DNA of 64,000 nucleotides, taken from NCBI GenBank assembly GCA_014529385.2, contig CM043958.1, forward strand, positions 85,915,525 through 85,979,524, given 5' to 3'. The translations under genes were made by a program, and so were the position numbers. The notes beneath the pieces were generated by a model, which was not told the origin of the DNA, made no database searches, and was given only the letters and a program-made list of their open reading frames with translations. Positions 22,898 to 33,286 of the stretch are shown here, one piece after another. Each line of letters starts with the position of its first letter. Position 1 is the stretch's first letter. Source of the DNA: Adiantum capillus-veneris (lineage: Eukaryota; Streptophyta; Polypodiopsida; Polypodiales; Pteridaceae).

Positions 22898-23926
22898 ATC
22901 TTCTTCGAGTACCTTCTGCTTCGAGCTTCGAGCTTCGAGCTTCGAGCTTCGGGATTGCAGATTACAGGTTACAGGTTACAGGAACAGGGACAGGGACAGG
23001 TACAGGTGATTCACACAGGTACAGGTAGCTGGAGTACAGTGATGTCACTTGCAGTTGTTGTGGGAATGCATCACTTGGCGCCTATTTGAGCGCATTGTCT
23101 GTTGGATTGTACGTTACTTGTGGAAACTGCCATTGTACGCCTTTGTGGAGCCATATATGGTTTTATTTGGCAGTCCCAGCCATTTCTGAGACTTGGTCTG
23201 GAATATAGTCATTTCTGAGACTTGACTATACGCGATTTGCATTAGCTTTCGTGTGAAGGTCGATAGTGTGAGGTTTTTATTGAGCTGGGGGATTGTCAAA
23301 TGTGGAGATCCTTTCGGTGATACAGGTAGCTGGAGCACCCTTTTCGTGACCTCGCCATAGGCTATGTACTAGTGAGTCCTACTTGATGCTCGGGTTCTAT
23401 TGTTGACAGTTTATGCATACATAGACAGTCTATATTTTGGGTTCCTATTGCTCTACTTCTGGGGAAACTCTGTCAAAATTTTCCCAAGTTATGATGGCTG
23501 GTTTTTTGGTATTTTGAGCCATTTATGCTGTTATGCTGCTGAAATTTTGGCAAAATCAGAGGTTGAGTCAGGTGTGCCTTCTTGGGAGCTTCATGGTTGG
23601 CTTTAATGGATGATCAAAATGGCCCTCAGTTCACTGCTTTTCATTTAACTCAAAGAATTCAGATTAATGTTCATGTGTCCAGGAAGATCTTTTTCCAGCA
23701 GCGCATAGTCTTTATGTTTGGGCCAAGAAGATTGAGAGAGATCCTGGAATGTCCTTTGCCTGTTGTCATTCCGATGATCAACTATGAAAACTCATTTGAT
23801 GTGCATGTGTTTGTTCTCATCTAAAGCTGAGCTCCATTGAAGTTTCTGGGGATTGGGTAGTGAAAAGTTTTGGGTTCTTGCACGTGTGTTCGAAGGGGTT
23901 CTCAAAGCATCATAATTTGGGTAGCC
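22898..23926 (+). other. Untranslated leader of the gypsy element
   Basis: It contains a CTTCGAG heptamer array (about 22919-22950) and an ACAGGT/ACAGGG hexamer array (about 22966-23028). Two blocks, 23268-23368 and 23461-23523, are homologous to the copia leader at 16915-17018 and 17272-17342. No credible protein is encoded before the gag ATG. Confidence 0.75.
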
Positions 23927-25684
23927 ATGGCTTTCTCTTATCCCGAGTTTCATGGAAGAAGTGATGAAGATGTGGAAGAATTTTTGGAAAAGATAGAGGT
24001 TGCCTGCATTAGCAACCAGATTCATGACCCTACGCAAATGTTACGCCTTCTCCAAATTTGTTTGAAGAGTGATGCACGAGTTTGGTCCAAAGCATTTGAA
24101 GAGGAGTTGCGTATGGCTGATCCACCTATAAGATTGAGTTGGGACAATCTAAGGCATGGATTGGAAGTGGAGTTTGTGAAGATAGAAGATCCTGACAAAG
24201 TGTGGCAAGAAGTACAGGCTTTGGTACAAAAGGAAGGTGAGCCAGTAGATGTGTACATACGAAAGTTTTCATTAGCATGGGAGCGAATGTGCAAGGCTTT
24301 AGCACCACAGGTACCCCCGCCTGACATGATGAAGAAGGACAGGTTCTTGGCTGGTCTTTGGGAGAATATACGTTGGAGAGTAGAGCTAAAGAAGCCTAGG
24401 ACATATGAAGATGCACTAGAGGTAGCAAGGAACAAAGAGTGGAGGCTGAGGAAAATGAGCCAGTTAGGGGTGGAGTCTTTGCCAATGAGGTCTGAATTTC
24501 AGCCTATAGAGTCTTTACAAGGGCGCATGTCAGGGGTTCATCATGAACCAGTGGTTCCTGTTACTACTCAGGTTATGCCAGCAGTGGTCACTACAGCAGT
24601 GCAAGATGATGGCCTAAGGCAAGACATGAGGCAAGTGGTTGATTTGATGAAGAATCTCAGCCTAAACATGCTAGGTCAAGTGGGAAATAATCGAGGTCGA
24701 GGGAGGTTTGCAAATCAGCAAGGAGGTGAAGAAAGGCCTAGGAATGGTGTTGGACAAAGCAATGGTAGGTTTTGGAGGCAGACGCCCACATGTTATAATT
24801 GTGGAGAGTTGGGTCACATCAGCCCGCAATGTGATAAGCCACCAAGGATGGGGGGAGACATGTATCCATTGCCAAGACAGGTGCTAACTAGGTCAAATGA
24901 TTATGGCATCGAAATTAAGGGAGACGAAGGAACCAGTGGACTGACCCAGGAGGAAAAAGGGAAGACAAAAGTGCTAAGTGTAGTCACCTTGGAGAAGGCA
25001 TCAAAGCTAGAGGATACATTAGTGATGCCTATTGGGAAGAGGACCACAGAGGAAAAGGAAGGAAGAAGTGCCCCAGGTCCTAGTAAGAAGAAAGGAAAGA
25101 GCCATGAAGGCGAGGATGTCAAGGCCAACAGGAAAAGGAGAGCTCGTCGAAAGTTTCATGTTTCAGATTTTCCACTAGGGGATGGGCAATTAAGCTATGA
25201 CTTGAAGGAGGATCTGACGAGCAGGAAGGCAGATGTTACTTTTGGGCAGCTTATAGAGATGGTGCCTAAGCTAAAGCGACAGTGGAAGAGGATGGTTAAC
25301 CCAATGGAGAAAGAGCCAGAGAGAGGTTCAGTGAAGGTGTTGGCAATGGACGAGCTACCAGACATTTGTCCAATAGTAGATGTGTGGCATAAAAGGAAAA
25401 ATTTGGGACAAGGTTATGTGGATGGCGGAGCCCAAATATGCGTCATAACACACTCATACGTTGAGAAGATGGGTCTCACAGTGGCTGGGGTGTCAGGTTT
25501 TCGGATCAGATTGGCAAACCATCAAAAAGTAAAATGCTTGGGTGTTGTAAAGAGCTTAGAAGTGGAGGCATATGATGCAAAGGCAGTGGTTGATTTTCAT
25601 GTGATGCCAGCAGGGTTGGGAGCATATCCTATTATACTGGGCAGACCATGGTTACGTGCAGTGGGAGCTGTTCAAGATTGGTGA
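23927..25684 (+). CDS. Gypsy gag-protease
   Basis: The first ATG in the long frame is 23927 (MAFSYPEFHG). The frame is open further upstream but without an ATG. It encodes 585 residues. The capsid block runs from about residue 5 to 190 (FLEKIEVACISNQI, then LSWDNLRHGLEVEF and VDVYIRKFSLAWERM). The zinc knuckle CYNCGELGHISPQC is near residue 290. A basic linker follows, and the aspartic protease lies at about residues 495-585, with VDGGAQICVI at the active site and ILGRPW near the end. The catalytic triplet reads DGG instead of the usual DSG/DTG. It ends at a TGA at 25682 in the same frame as pol, separated from the pol ATG by 17 sense codons. Function: virion capsid and polyprotein cleavage. 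Confidence 0.9.
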   Translation: MAFSYPEFHGRSDEDVEEFLEKIEVACISNQIHDPTQMLRLLQICLKSDARVWSKAFEEELRMADPPIRLSWDNLRHGLEVEFVKIEDPDKVWQEVQALVQKEGEPVDVYIRKFSLAWERMCKALAPQVPPPDMMKKDRFLAGLWENIRWRVELKKPRTYEDALEVARNKEWRLRKMSQLGVESLPMRSEFQPIESLQGRMSGVHHEPVVPVTTQVMPAVVTTAVQDDGLRQDMRQVVDLMKNLSLNMLGQVGNNRGRGRFANQQGGEERPRNGVGQSNGRFWRQTPTCYNCGELGHISPQCDKPPRMGGDMYPLPRQVLTRSNDYGIEIKGDEGTSGLTQEEKGKTKVLSVVTLEKASKLEDTLVMPIGKRTTEEKEGRSAPGPSKKKGKSHEGEDVKANRKRRARRKFHVSDFPLGDGQLSYDLKEDLTSRKADVTFGQLIEMVPKLKRQWKRMVNPMEKEPERGSVKVLAMDELPDICPIVDVWHKRKNLGQGYVDGGAQICVITHSYVEKMGLTVAGVSGFRIRLANHQKVKCLGVVKSLEVEAYDAKAVVDFHVMPAGLGAYPIILGRPWLRAVGAVQDW

Positions 25685-25735
25685 CATGGTACGATTAGCC
25701 TCTATGGAAAGACAGGTACCAAGAAGCTTTATAAT

Positions 25736-28700
25736 ATGGACACAAGGAAACGATTAGAGGAGCTTTATGAAGATGAGGATGAGTCTAGTGATGAAAACTC
25801 TTCCACGGTGACAGATGAGGATAGTGATAGCACTACCAGCAGTGATGAGGATGTTGATGTTGCATTTCTTTTGATGGACAAAGAAATCCAGGAGATTGGT
25901 TTAGTCGCATTTGCGAAGGAAGTTGAAGATGAAAGTGAAGGGCCTTATGAAGTGATTGAAGGGCTGATGCAAACCAAGGTTGAGTTGTCAAAGAAGCAGG
26001 AATTGATGACACAAATGATCAGTGGAGACCTCTCAGCTATGGAGAAGGATATATATTTGCATATGCTGGCTAGTTTTCCTGATTTGTTCATTACTTCATA
26101 TGAAGAGATCAGAGGGTTCAAGGGTGAAGAGATGCATATAGAGCTGAAAGAAGGTGCTAAGCCAGTGCGGCAAAGGCTAAGAAGGATGGGTCAAGAGCAA
26201 ATGGAAGCCTTGCGGGTAGAGGTGGACAAGTTATTGAAGGCAGGGTTCATAGTTCCAGTGGAGACCACAGAATGGGTGAGTCCAGTTGTAGTCAGTCCAA
26301 AGAAGGATGGGAAGTGGAGAATTTGTGTGGATTTTAAACCCTTAAACGCAGCCACTAAGAAGAACCCATATCCTCTTCCATTCATCGATCAGATCTTGGA
26401 TTCAGTGGCAGGTTATGAGAGGTACAGTGTGTGTGATGGTTTTTCAGGCTATTTTCAATTGAAGATTGCTCTTAAAGACCGCACAAAGACAACTTTTATT
26501 ACGCCATGGGGCTGCTATTGCTACACAGTATTGCCATTTGGGTTGTCAAATGGACCATCTTTCTATCAAGAAAGAGCAAATTGGGTGTTGGAACCATTCA
26601 TTGGTAGTTGTGTTAAGGCTTTTATGGACGACTTCTGTGTCTATAGCAGTAGGGCTGAGCATCATGAGAAGTTGCAGATGGTATTGGCTCGATATGATGA
26701 ATGTGGAGGACAACTAAATCCAAAGAAATGTCATCTAGCACAGCCAAGGGTGAAGTTATTGGGCCATATGGTGTCAGAAAATGGCATTGAGGCTGATCCA
26801 GATAAGGTTAAGTCTATTATTCTTCTTCCATCACCTATGAGTACGAAGCAATTGGCAACCTTTATACACAAAGTGAAGTACATGGCACGGTTTATTCCAT
26901 TGTCTTCGCAGCTTCTTTATCCATTACAGCAAGTGGCAAAGCATGATCCATTGCAATGGGATGACAAGTGTGAAGAAGTGTTTCAAGAGGTGAAAGAGGT
27001 GTTAGGGGGGTTGTCAGCCATGCAGGCTCCTGATTGGGAGAAAGTTTTTTATGTAAATCCATCAGTAGGGGATGATGCCATTGGAGCCATGCTATTGCAA
27101 AAGGGGAAGGGCAGCCATTATATGAGGCCAGTGTATTGTGCAAGCCGAGTGAAGTTGGTAGCGGAGAGAAAGTTATCGGAAGTAGAGCTAGTGATGGCCA
27201 GTGTAATATTTGCTTGTCGACGATTTCGTCATTACTTGCTACCACGGCCTTTTGTTTTCTTGACGAGTTATGCCTTTTTGCCACAGTTAATTAATGGTAT
27301 TAACATGTCAAATGTGGTGAAGAAATGGGTAATTGAGCTGCAAGAGTTTGAGTTCTCTTTTCTAGTGGAAGATAGTACAAGGGCTACCCTAGCTGATTTG
27401 TTGACCTACAAGGAGAATCCCCTTATTGTTAAGGAAGAGGTGGTGAGAAAGGTAGTTGAAGAAGTGCCACAGATCAGCAATGCACATGTGTTGTTCTTTG
27501 ATGGTTCATACAGAAAGAGCCATGATGCAGCTTCAGGGGGTATAGCACTTTATGATCCAGAGGGGAAGCTAGTATGCAAGAGAGGGTTCAAATTGGATGC
27601 GCATAGTAACAATGAGGCTGAATATGCTACATTGGAAGCCGGATTACACATTTGTTTGAAGCATGGGGTTCGAAGGTTGAGCATAAAAGGTGATGCCTTG
27701 TTAGTGGTGAAGCAAGTGTTGGGTGTGTGGAAGAGCAAGAACACCTCATTGAAGGAAATGTGCTTCAGAATTAAAGGCCTGTTAAAAAAGTTTGAAGCAT
27801 GGAGTATCAGACACATTGAACGTGCTCTAAATGGAGAGGCACATGAAGCAGCTCAAGGCATGATTGGGGAGCTATTTGTGTTGAGGACCACTTTACCTCT
27901 TTATCATGGCCGGGAAAGTTTGGCTCAAGAAGAGGAGTTTTTGCTAACAGGAATCATTCCAAAGGAGATTCAGAAGTCTAAGAAGTATGGCTTTGTGCGT
28001 AGAGCATACAGGTACAAATTGATTGGTGATGTCTTATACATGAAAGGGGCTGATCTCGTGTTGAGACGTGTACCTTGGCGGGAGGAGCTTTACAGAGTGT
28101 TGGAAGAGAATCACGAAGGCGCATGTGGTGGCCATTTTGCTCTAAAGATCACCTTGCATAAGATTTTGCAAGAGGGGTATGTATGGCCTAGTTTGCACAA
28201 GGATGTTCACCATTGGTGTAGGTCTTGCAATAGGTGTCAAGCATTTGGGAAGAGAGTGTTGAAGCCAGAGCTACGAAAAACCATTATGGCGTTTGATGTG
28301 TTTGAAAAGTGGGGGATTGATGCAATAGGCCCGTTACCTATCACAAGCAGGGGCAAAAGCTATATCTTGACGGCAGTGGACTATCTCTCTAGATGGGCAG
28401 AGGCTATAGCAGTAAAACAAATCACTGCAAAGGATGTGGAAAAATTTGTGTATGATGAAATATGTTGCAAGTTTGGGGTGCCACTGGAGTTACTTTCAGA
28501 TAAGGGGCCTGGCTTTAGAGCTAAACTGCTAGATTTTTTATGTGCAAAGATGAAGATTAGGCACCAGCATACCACTCCTTATTACCCGCAGTGTAATGGC
28601 TTGAATGAAAGATTCAATGGTGAGTTGGTACAGATTCTTTCGAAAGTGACAGAGCACCAAGGAAAGAATTGGGATTTGGAATTGCCTAGTGCATTATGGG

Positions 28701-29278
28701 CTTACCGTACTTCGGTGAAGACAGGTACAGGGTTTACTCCATTTCATTTGGTGTATGGAAAGGAAGCACTATTGCCTGTGGAGGTAGAGTTGCCTGCGGT
28801 CAAGATGTTAGAGAAGTTGCTTGGGCCGCCTAGTGATGCATTCAAAGAGAGGCTCTTGCAGTTACAAGAGGTCCAGTTGGATAGGATGAGCGCATTGGAG
28901 CATTATGGGCAGATGCAGGATAAGGCTTTGACAAAGATAAATGAAAAGGTCAAAAGTAAGGGTATCAAGAAACATGACTTGGTTTTGCGCTACAACAGTA
29001 AGCTGGACAACACCTTCCAAAAGAAGTTTCAAATTAAGTGGGAAGGCCCTTTCAAGATAGTAGAGTGTTTTCCAAATGGCACATATCAGCTGGCTAACCT
29101 GGATGGTGTTCTACATAAGTCAAGGGTAAATGGATTGCGTCTTAAATTGTATCATGCTAGATTGATGATGGTGGAGCAAGATGAACTGTCTGTGGAGCAA
29201 GCAATGTTGGTGAAGGATGAGGAGACATGTGATGCGGCGAGTCTCATATCGCTCTTTGCTGCTGCTGATCATGAATGA
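25736..29278 (+). CDS. Gypsy pol: RT, two RNase H domains, integrase
   Basis: 1180 residues without interruption. An acidic N-terminal linker comes first. Reverse transcriptase covers about 150-400 (KDGKWRICVDFKPLN; catalytic FMDDFCVYS near residue 296). The RT-linked RNase H at about 430-530 lacks the usual catalytic D, with FYVNPS where Y-x-DAS is expected. A second, archaeal-like RNase H at about 585-710 has all acidic residues visible (FFDGSYRKS, NNEAEY, KGDALLVV). Integrase follows: zinc finger at about 785-840 (HEGACGGHF, CRSCNRCQ), core D (WGIDAIGP), D (LLSDKGPGF) and E (NGLNERFN). A C-terminal domain ends with VEQAMLVKDEE. The frame continues that of gag-protease across the TGA at 25682, so the ATG at 25736 is probably not a natural start. 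Confidence 0.93.
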   Translation: MDTRKRLEELYEDEDESSDENSSTVTDEDSDSTTSSDEDVDVAFLLMDKEIQEIGLVAFAKEVEDESEGPYEVIEGLMQTKVELSKKQELMTQMISGDLSAMEKDIYLHMLASFPDLFITSYEEIRGFKGEEMHIELKEGAKPVRQRLRRMGQEQMEALRVEVDKLLKAGFIVPVETTEWVSPVVVSPKKDGKWRICVDFKPLNAATKKNPYPLPFIDQILDSVAGYERYSVCDGFSGYFQLKIALKDRTKTTFITPWGCYCYTVLPFGLSNGPSFYQERANWVLEPFIGSCVKAFMDDFCVYSSRAEHHEKLQMVLARYDECGGQLNPKKCHLAQPRVKLLGHMVSENGIEADPDKVKSIILLPSPMSTKQLATFIHKVKYMARFIPLSSQLLYPLQQVAKHDPLQWDDKCEEVFQEVKEVLGGLSAMQAPDWEKVFYVNPSVGDDAIGAMLLQKGKGSHYMRPVYCASRVKLVAERKLSEVELVMASVIFACRRFRHYLLPRPFVFLTSYAFLPQLINGINMSNVVKKWVIELQEFEFSFLVEDSTRATLADLLTYKENPLIVKEEVVRKVVEEVPQISNAHVLFFDGSYRKSHDAASGGIALYDPEGKLVCKRGFKLDAHSNNEAEYATLEAGLHICLKHGVRRLSIKGDALLVVKQVLGVWKSKNTSLKEMCFRIKGLLKKFEAWSIRHIERALNGEAHEAAQGMIGELFVLRTTLPLYHGRESLAQEEEFLLTGIIPKEIQKSKKYGFVRRAYRYKLIGDVLYMKGADLVLRRVPWREELYRVLEENHEGACGGHFALKITLHKILQEGYVWPSLHKDVHHWCRSCNRCQAFGKRVLKPELRKTIMAFDVFEKWGIDAIGPLPITSRGKSYILTAVDYLSRWAEAIAVKQITAKDVEKFVYDEICCKFGVPLELLSDKGPGFRAKLLDFLCAKMKIRHQHTTPYYPQCNGLNERFNGELVQILSKVTEHQGKNWDLELPSALWAYRTSVKTGTGFTPFHLVYGKEALLPVEVELPAVKMLEKLLGPPSDAFKERLLQLQEVQLDRMSALEHYGQMQDKALTKINEKVKSKGIKKHDLVLRYNSKLDNTFQKKFQIKWEGPFKIVECFPNGTYQLANLDGVLHKSRVNGLRLKLYHARLMMVEQDELSVEQAMLVKDEETCDAASLISLFAAADHE

Positions 29279-29306
29279 TCTAGCAGGCTAGGGGATAGGC
29301 AAATTA

Positions 29307-30450
29307 TGTCAAGAGTTTTTTGGAGCAAGGGATTGCGCATATGTACATACCCATGCATGGTACATCAAATAAAGTATTGCCCATTTTCCAGAGCCAGGTG
29401 GTTACGTGGGGCCCACATGTGTACAGGTAGGACACCATGTACATAGTGCATCTATTTTCATCGTTACTAGTACCATTGTGTTTTTCTACAATAAGGAGGA
29501 GTTGGTAGCGCGTAAAACTTCTCGAGGAAGCTATCCGCGGGCCGACGACGTGAGGTCAGCAGGTGCGTCAGATGGCATCTAGTGGCGTCAGGAGGGCGAA
29601 CGAGGTCAATATTTGCACGCGGATGAGGACGGACACAACGTGGGTGTTTTCTTGTGAGAGTTATGCAGAAAGGTCATTATTAGGACCACTTTTTGGGGCC
29701 ACTTCACGTGGTGGCGAGATGCATTATTGGAAAAAAGCTGAGTGCCAGGTGTGCAAATGATGCAAAAAGGTGACAACTATGCACTGCGAGGTCAGTTTTT
29801 GGCCTGTTCGGGGTCCGTTTGAGGTCATCTAAAAGGCCAAGGGTGCCCAACTAATAAAGCTAAGTGTGGAAACTGAAAAAACAGAGAGAAGACCAGAAAA
29901 AACGTGGAGAAGAGAGGAGGAACAGCCGCAGGTGTGTTTTTGCCCATTTTGGAGCCTATTTTGGCCCTAAACTGCTCATCCGAGGTCGGATTTGAGCACT
30001 TTGACATTGTAGACTGGGGTTTTGGGCCGTTCCGGATGCGATGGCGCTGTCCATTTTGCCAAATTCCTCACTCTTTTCCTGCTGTTTTTCTGTGTAAGTT
30101 TCTCCTATGAGCGAAGTTTCTGCTCTAGTTTGTGATTGTATCTGGTATCTTTTACCCATATTGTGTGAGCTGTTTGCCCCATTGGTGTTGGCCCAAGCTC
30201 ATTTGTATCTAAACATCAGAAATTCTCCTCTTTTGAGCTGAGTTTTTTGGGTGTGTGTGTGTGTATGTGTGTGTCTGTGTGGAGTGGGCAAGTGGATAGT
30301 CTCTCTCCTCTCACTCCAGAGGTGTGTTCCCTGTCTCGGCCAGGTGTGTTGTGTAAGCCGAGTGGTGCCCCATAGTGTGTGTGTGTATCTTCCCAAGAGT
30401 GTGTGTCGGGTCGTTATAGAGGCGCTGTGTGTGTTTTCATCCCGCTCACA
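29307..30450 (+). repeat. 3' LTR of the gypsy element
   Basis: Starts TGTCAAGAG and ends CCCGCTCACA. Near-identical to the 5' copy; carries the 12-bp duplication near 29950. Confidence 0.93.
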
Positions 30451-30454
30451 ACGT

Positions 30455-30866
30455 CTAAATTCTTCTCAATATAGCTATACGTAACTTCTTCTTCTTCATA
30501 AGATCACCCTTCTTCATCATACAATGTTAATCAAGACCCTGATTGGAGTGTTCTTGAGTGGATCATATCTCGTGACATTGAAACTTTCTATCAACTACCT
30601 TTGTCTGGACCTAGTATAATACAAACAATCAGATAGCGTGGCTTTTTGTCTCTTCTATTGACATCCCTTAGCTCTTGAAAATCGTATGCAAACCTTTTAC
30701 AGCTTATAACAATTTTTACCTACTTTTATAGAGCATGCATAATCACCTCAAGGAAAAATACATACAACATTCAATACATGCATGAGGATCATTGTTAACA
30801 AAAATGACTTAGCTCCAAGTTTGTCATGACGATCTCCATTTTGACAATCCATATCTCACAAGGTGT
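30455..30866. other. Flank between gypsy 3' LTR and next element
   Basis: No gene recognised. If the PBS at 30867-30878 is real, this is the leader of the minus-strand element beginning with the LTR at 30880. Confidence 0.35.
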
Positions 30867-30879
30867 GCTATGATACCAA

Positions 30880-31013
30880 TGCTACAACTTGGAGTATAGT
30901 GGGCCCTGCAAAATACTAAAAATCAAAATGCTACAAGCCTTAAAAGAATAGGTGTGCATACCTAGAAAATCCCACAAGCACATAATCAATGATGTAGATG
31001 ATCTGAGAGTGAT

Positions 31014-31067
<54 letters not shown>

Positions 31068-31558
31068 AAAGAGCACGTGCAAGTGCACCTCTTAGAGCAA
31101 AGTTTTACACAAGCATGGCGAGAGATGAGAGATGAGAAGTAAGAAGGAATACACAGACACTAGGTGCAATCTCCCTCCGTGCAAGAGTGAGCATTTTCCT
31201 CTTGCACGTATTTATTTATAGATTTCTTGAATGTTCAAAATGATTATAGATTGTCCGCTTGGACGTACATTGACCATAGCTCATAAAGAGCACTTTAATA
31301 ATAAAACATTCATGAATGTGCTATCTTTTTGCATAGTCCATTGACCACTCATGCTTTTGCCACCTGTCAGCTACAATAAATAAATATATTTCCATTTCCA
31401 TTACAAAAATCCCAAGGGATCGACCATGAGAAACTTATAAGACCGTGTAAGTGCAAAGAATGTGTTTTTGAGAAAAATAATATAAGCATCTACCTTAGGG
31501 GTGGGAGTGGTTTGGAAGGTACATAATCATAAAATTAGTTAGGGGTAAATTCCTAATA
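30880..31558 (-). repeat. LTR of a minus-strand copia-like element with PBS
   Basis: On the minus strand the segment ends GTTGTAGCA and is followed by TGGTATCATAGC (plus 30867-30878), the tRNA-iMet type PBS. The other edge (31558) abuts a CAAGGGGAGAA polypurine tract on the minus strand, as at a 3' LTR. A (GA)n run lies at 31021-31066. The interior 31110-31400 is homologous, inverted, to 13670-13920. No body proteins of this element are recognised in the 410 bp before the gypsy LTR. Confidence 0.6.
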
Positions 31559-31575
31559 ATTCTCCCCTTGAACTT

Positions 31576-32510
31576 AAATTTAAGGAAAAAAAACCACTTT
31601 TAAGTGTGTTCAATCCAATATATGAAAGATTATTCCATTCCATACCATCAAAACTTCACAATAATTTTGATATATGAAAGATTATTCCATTCCATACTAT
31701 AAAAACTTCACAATAATTTTGAAATATAAATCCTTTCTTATGCGATTTTCAAACTATAATCAATTTTGTCCATTTTTTCTTTGATGAATTAATGCAAAAG
31801 GTAGATGAGAATTGAATGACAAAGGATCATAAACATTCTTATCAAAGTTCCTTGTCATGAATGCTTGCTCACTTCCTTCTATCACAAAGTTAACAAGTCC
31901 TATTATGGATTTGGTTTGTACTTTAATAGAAGCTACTATTTTTCTTATTTTTATTTGTGATTTAATGACTCATAACTTTCCATAAATATTACATTCATAT
32001 GTAACAACCAAAAAAATCTTATATTTAAGATAAAGCTATACTAATATTTTTAAGTGAAAATCATATGAGCGTAAAAAGGGTGGAGCATATTTGTAGTAAT
32101 ATAGATTGTGATCAAAATGTGTGATTGATGACCAATAATAAGAACTAAACATAATTGCAACTCTTTGTATACAATAGAGAAGACTGACAAAAGCTTAATG
32201 ATAATGTAGTACAAAATGGGGTATACAATAACCAGATGTGTGACGAGTGTAGGAGTGAACATTAATGGCACATGTGGATGTGGTGGAAACACTTTTCAAG
32301 GGCATGTGGCTAGTGAGGTGGCTCAAGGAGAGAAGGCATGAGCAACTAGTGAGGTGGCTTAAGGAGAGAATGCAAAAATGCTCATGCAATGGATACAGGT
32401 TGATACTTGTATATATAAAAGTCAAGGGTAAAAAGCCTATTGAAGGGAAAAAAACCCCTTGCATTTATTTATCCTAAGGGTTTGTGCATGCTTAGAAAAT
32501 ATCTAGCCCT
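31576..32510. other. AT-rich region without genes
   Basis: Short duplications are visible: ATATGAAAGATTATTCCATTCC occurs twice near 31620-31700, and AGTGAGGTGGCT...AAGGAGAGA twice near 32310-32370. No coding support. Confidence 0.4.
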
Positions 32511-32777
32511 TCGAAGGAGAGGAGACGGGAGTACAGTGGAAGAGGAAGATGAATACGCACACACACTCACTCACACACCACTATAGCCACACACACAGGT
32601 TGGAGGGGGAGAGCTGACACACACTGTGTGCCCCCTTTCTTTATTCTCTATCTTATGCACTAAGGCACAATACACACTCTACTTTGTGTTAATGGCTCAC
32701 ACAAGTGTATAGTTGTACACTTAGGGTTAGTAGCAGTTAGTGATGGGTGGTCGGCCACATGGCCATTAAACCTAACA
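32511..32777 (-). repeat. 3' LTR of the minus-strand copia element
   Basis: Aligns with 37260-37525 along its length, sharing for example GTACACTTAGGGTTAGTAGC and ACACACTGTGTGCCCCCTTT. Confidence 0.88.
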
Positions 32778-32831
32778 TCTCCCACTTGATGGCCAATGTG
32801 GGAGACCATAAGAATGAAAGAGAACCACACT

Positions 32832-33230
32832 TCACCCAATGCCCATCAACTCATGACAATGCTGAAACTGATGGCTGGAGAGACTTTTAGTGAGTGCATC
32901 CGTTGTGTTCTCTAACGTAGGAATCTTCACTAAATCAAAGCTCTTGTTTGCCAGGCATTCACGATTGAAGTGATAATGCACATCAATGTGTTTTGTTCTG
33001 GAATGAAACACTGGATTGTTAGCCAAGGTAATAGCACTCTGATTATCACAATGAAGAACTGGTATACACTGCTCCAATCCAAGATCTTTCACTAGGCGAG
33101 CAAGCCAAATAGATTCTTTGCATGCCTCACTCAATGCAACATACTCTGCCTCTGTGGTATAAATGGATGTACATTCTTTGAAGAATGGATATTTAAGAAA
33201 TACCAAAACCATGCAAATGTGTAAATCCAA
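32832..33230 (-). pseudogene. Copia RNase H
   Basis: A 132-residue frame with TEAEYVALSEACKESIWLAR, HCDNQSAITLANNPVFHSRT, KHIDVHYHF and NTTDALTKSL. The catalytic E of AEY and D of CDN are present. The upstream part, including the first catalytic D region, lies in other frames at 33230-33300. Confidence 0.85.
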
Positions 33231-33286
33231 CTTGTTGTTGATTTACGACTGTCAACACAGCCTGCATAATCACTGTCTACAAATTC

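Larger units (their letters stand above)
21744..30450 (+). mobile_element. Tat-type Ty3/gypsy retrotransposon, nearly intact and young
   Basis: An 8.7-kb element with TG...CA LTRs at 21744-22874 (1131 bp) and 29307-30450 (1144 bp). The LTRs differ by about five substitutions, a 12-bp duplication (GGAGCCTATTTT) and a 1-bp indel, so the insertion is recent. It is flanked by ACGT on both sides (AACGT if the terminal A of the LTR is counted). The region after the 5' LTR has a TGGTGCCCCCACTGAGG PBS-like sequence, and GGGGATAGG lies near the 3' LTR. Order: gag, protease, RT, RNase H, second RNase H, integrase. The extra RNase H and the FMDD form of the RT box place it near the Tat/Athila group. One in-frame TGA interrupts the otherwise open polyprotein. 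Confidence 0.93.

Noticed and set aside
23870-23926. Upstream extension of the gypsy gag frame
   Set aside because: The extra segment has no ATG, and typical gag sequence starts at MAFSYPEF (23927).
25736-25738. ATG at 25736 as the true start of an independent pol ORF
   Set aside because: The same frame is open directly back to the TGA at 25682 and continues the protease frame, so the ATG is probably just an internal methionine.
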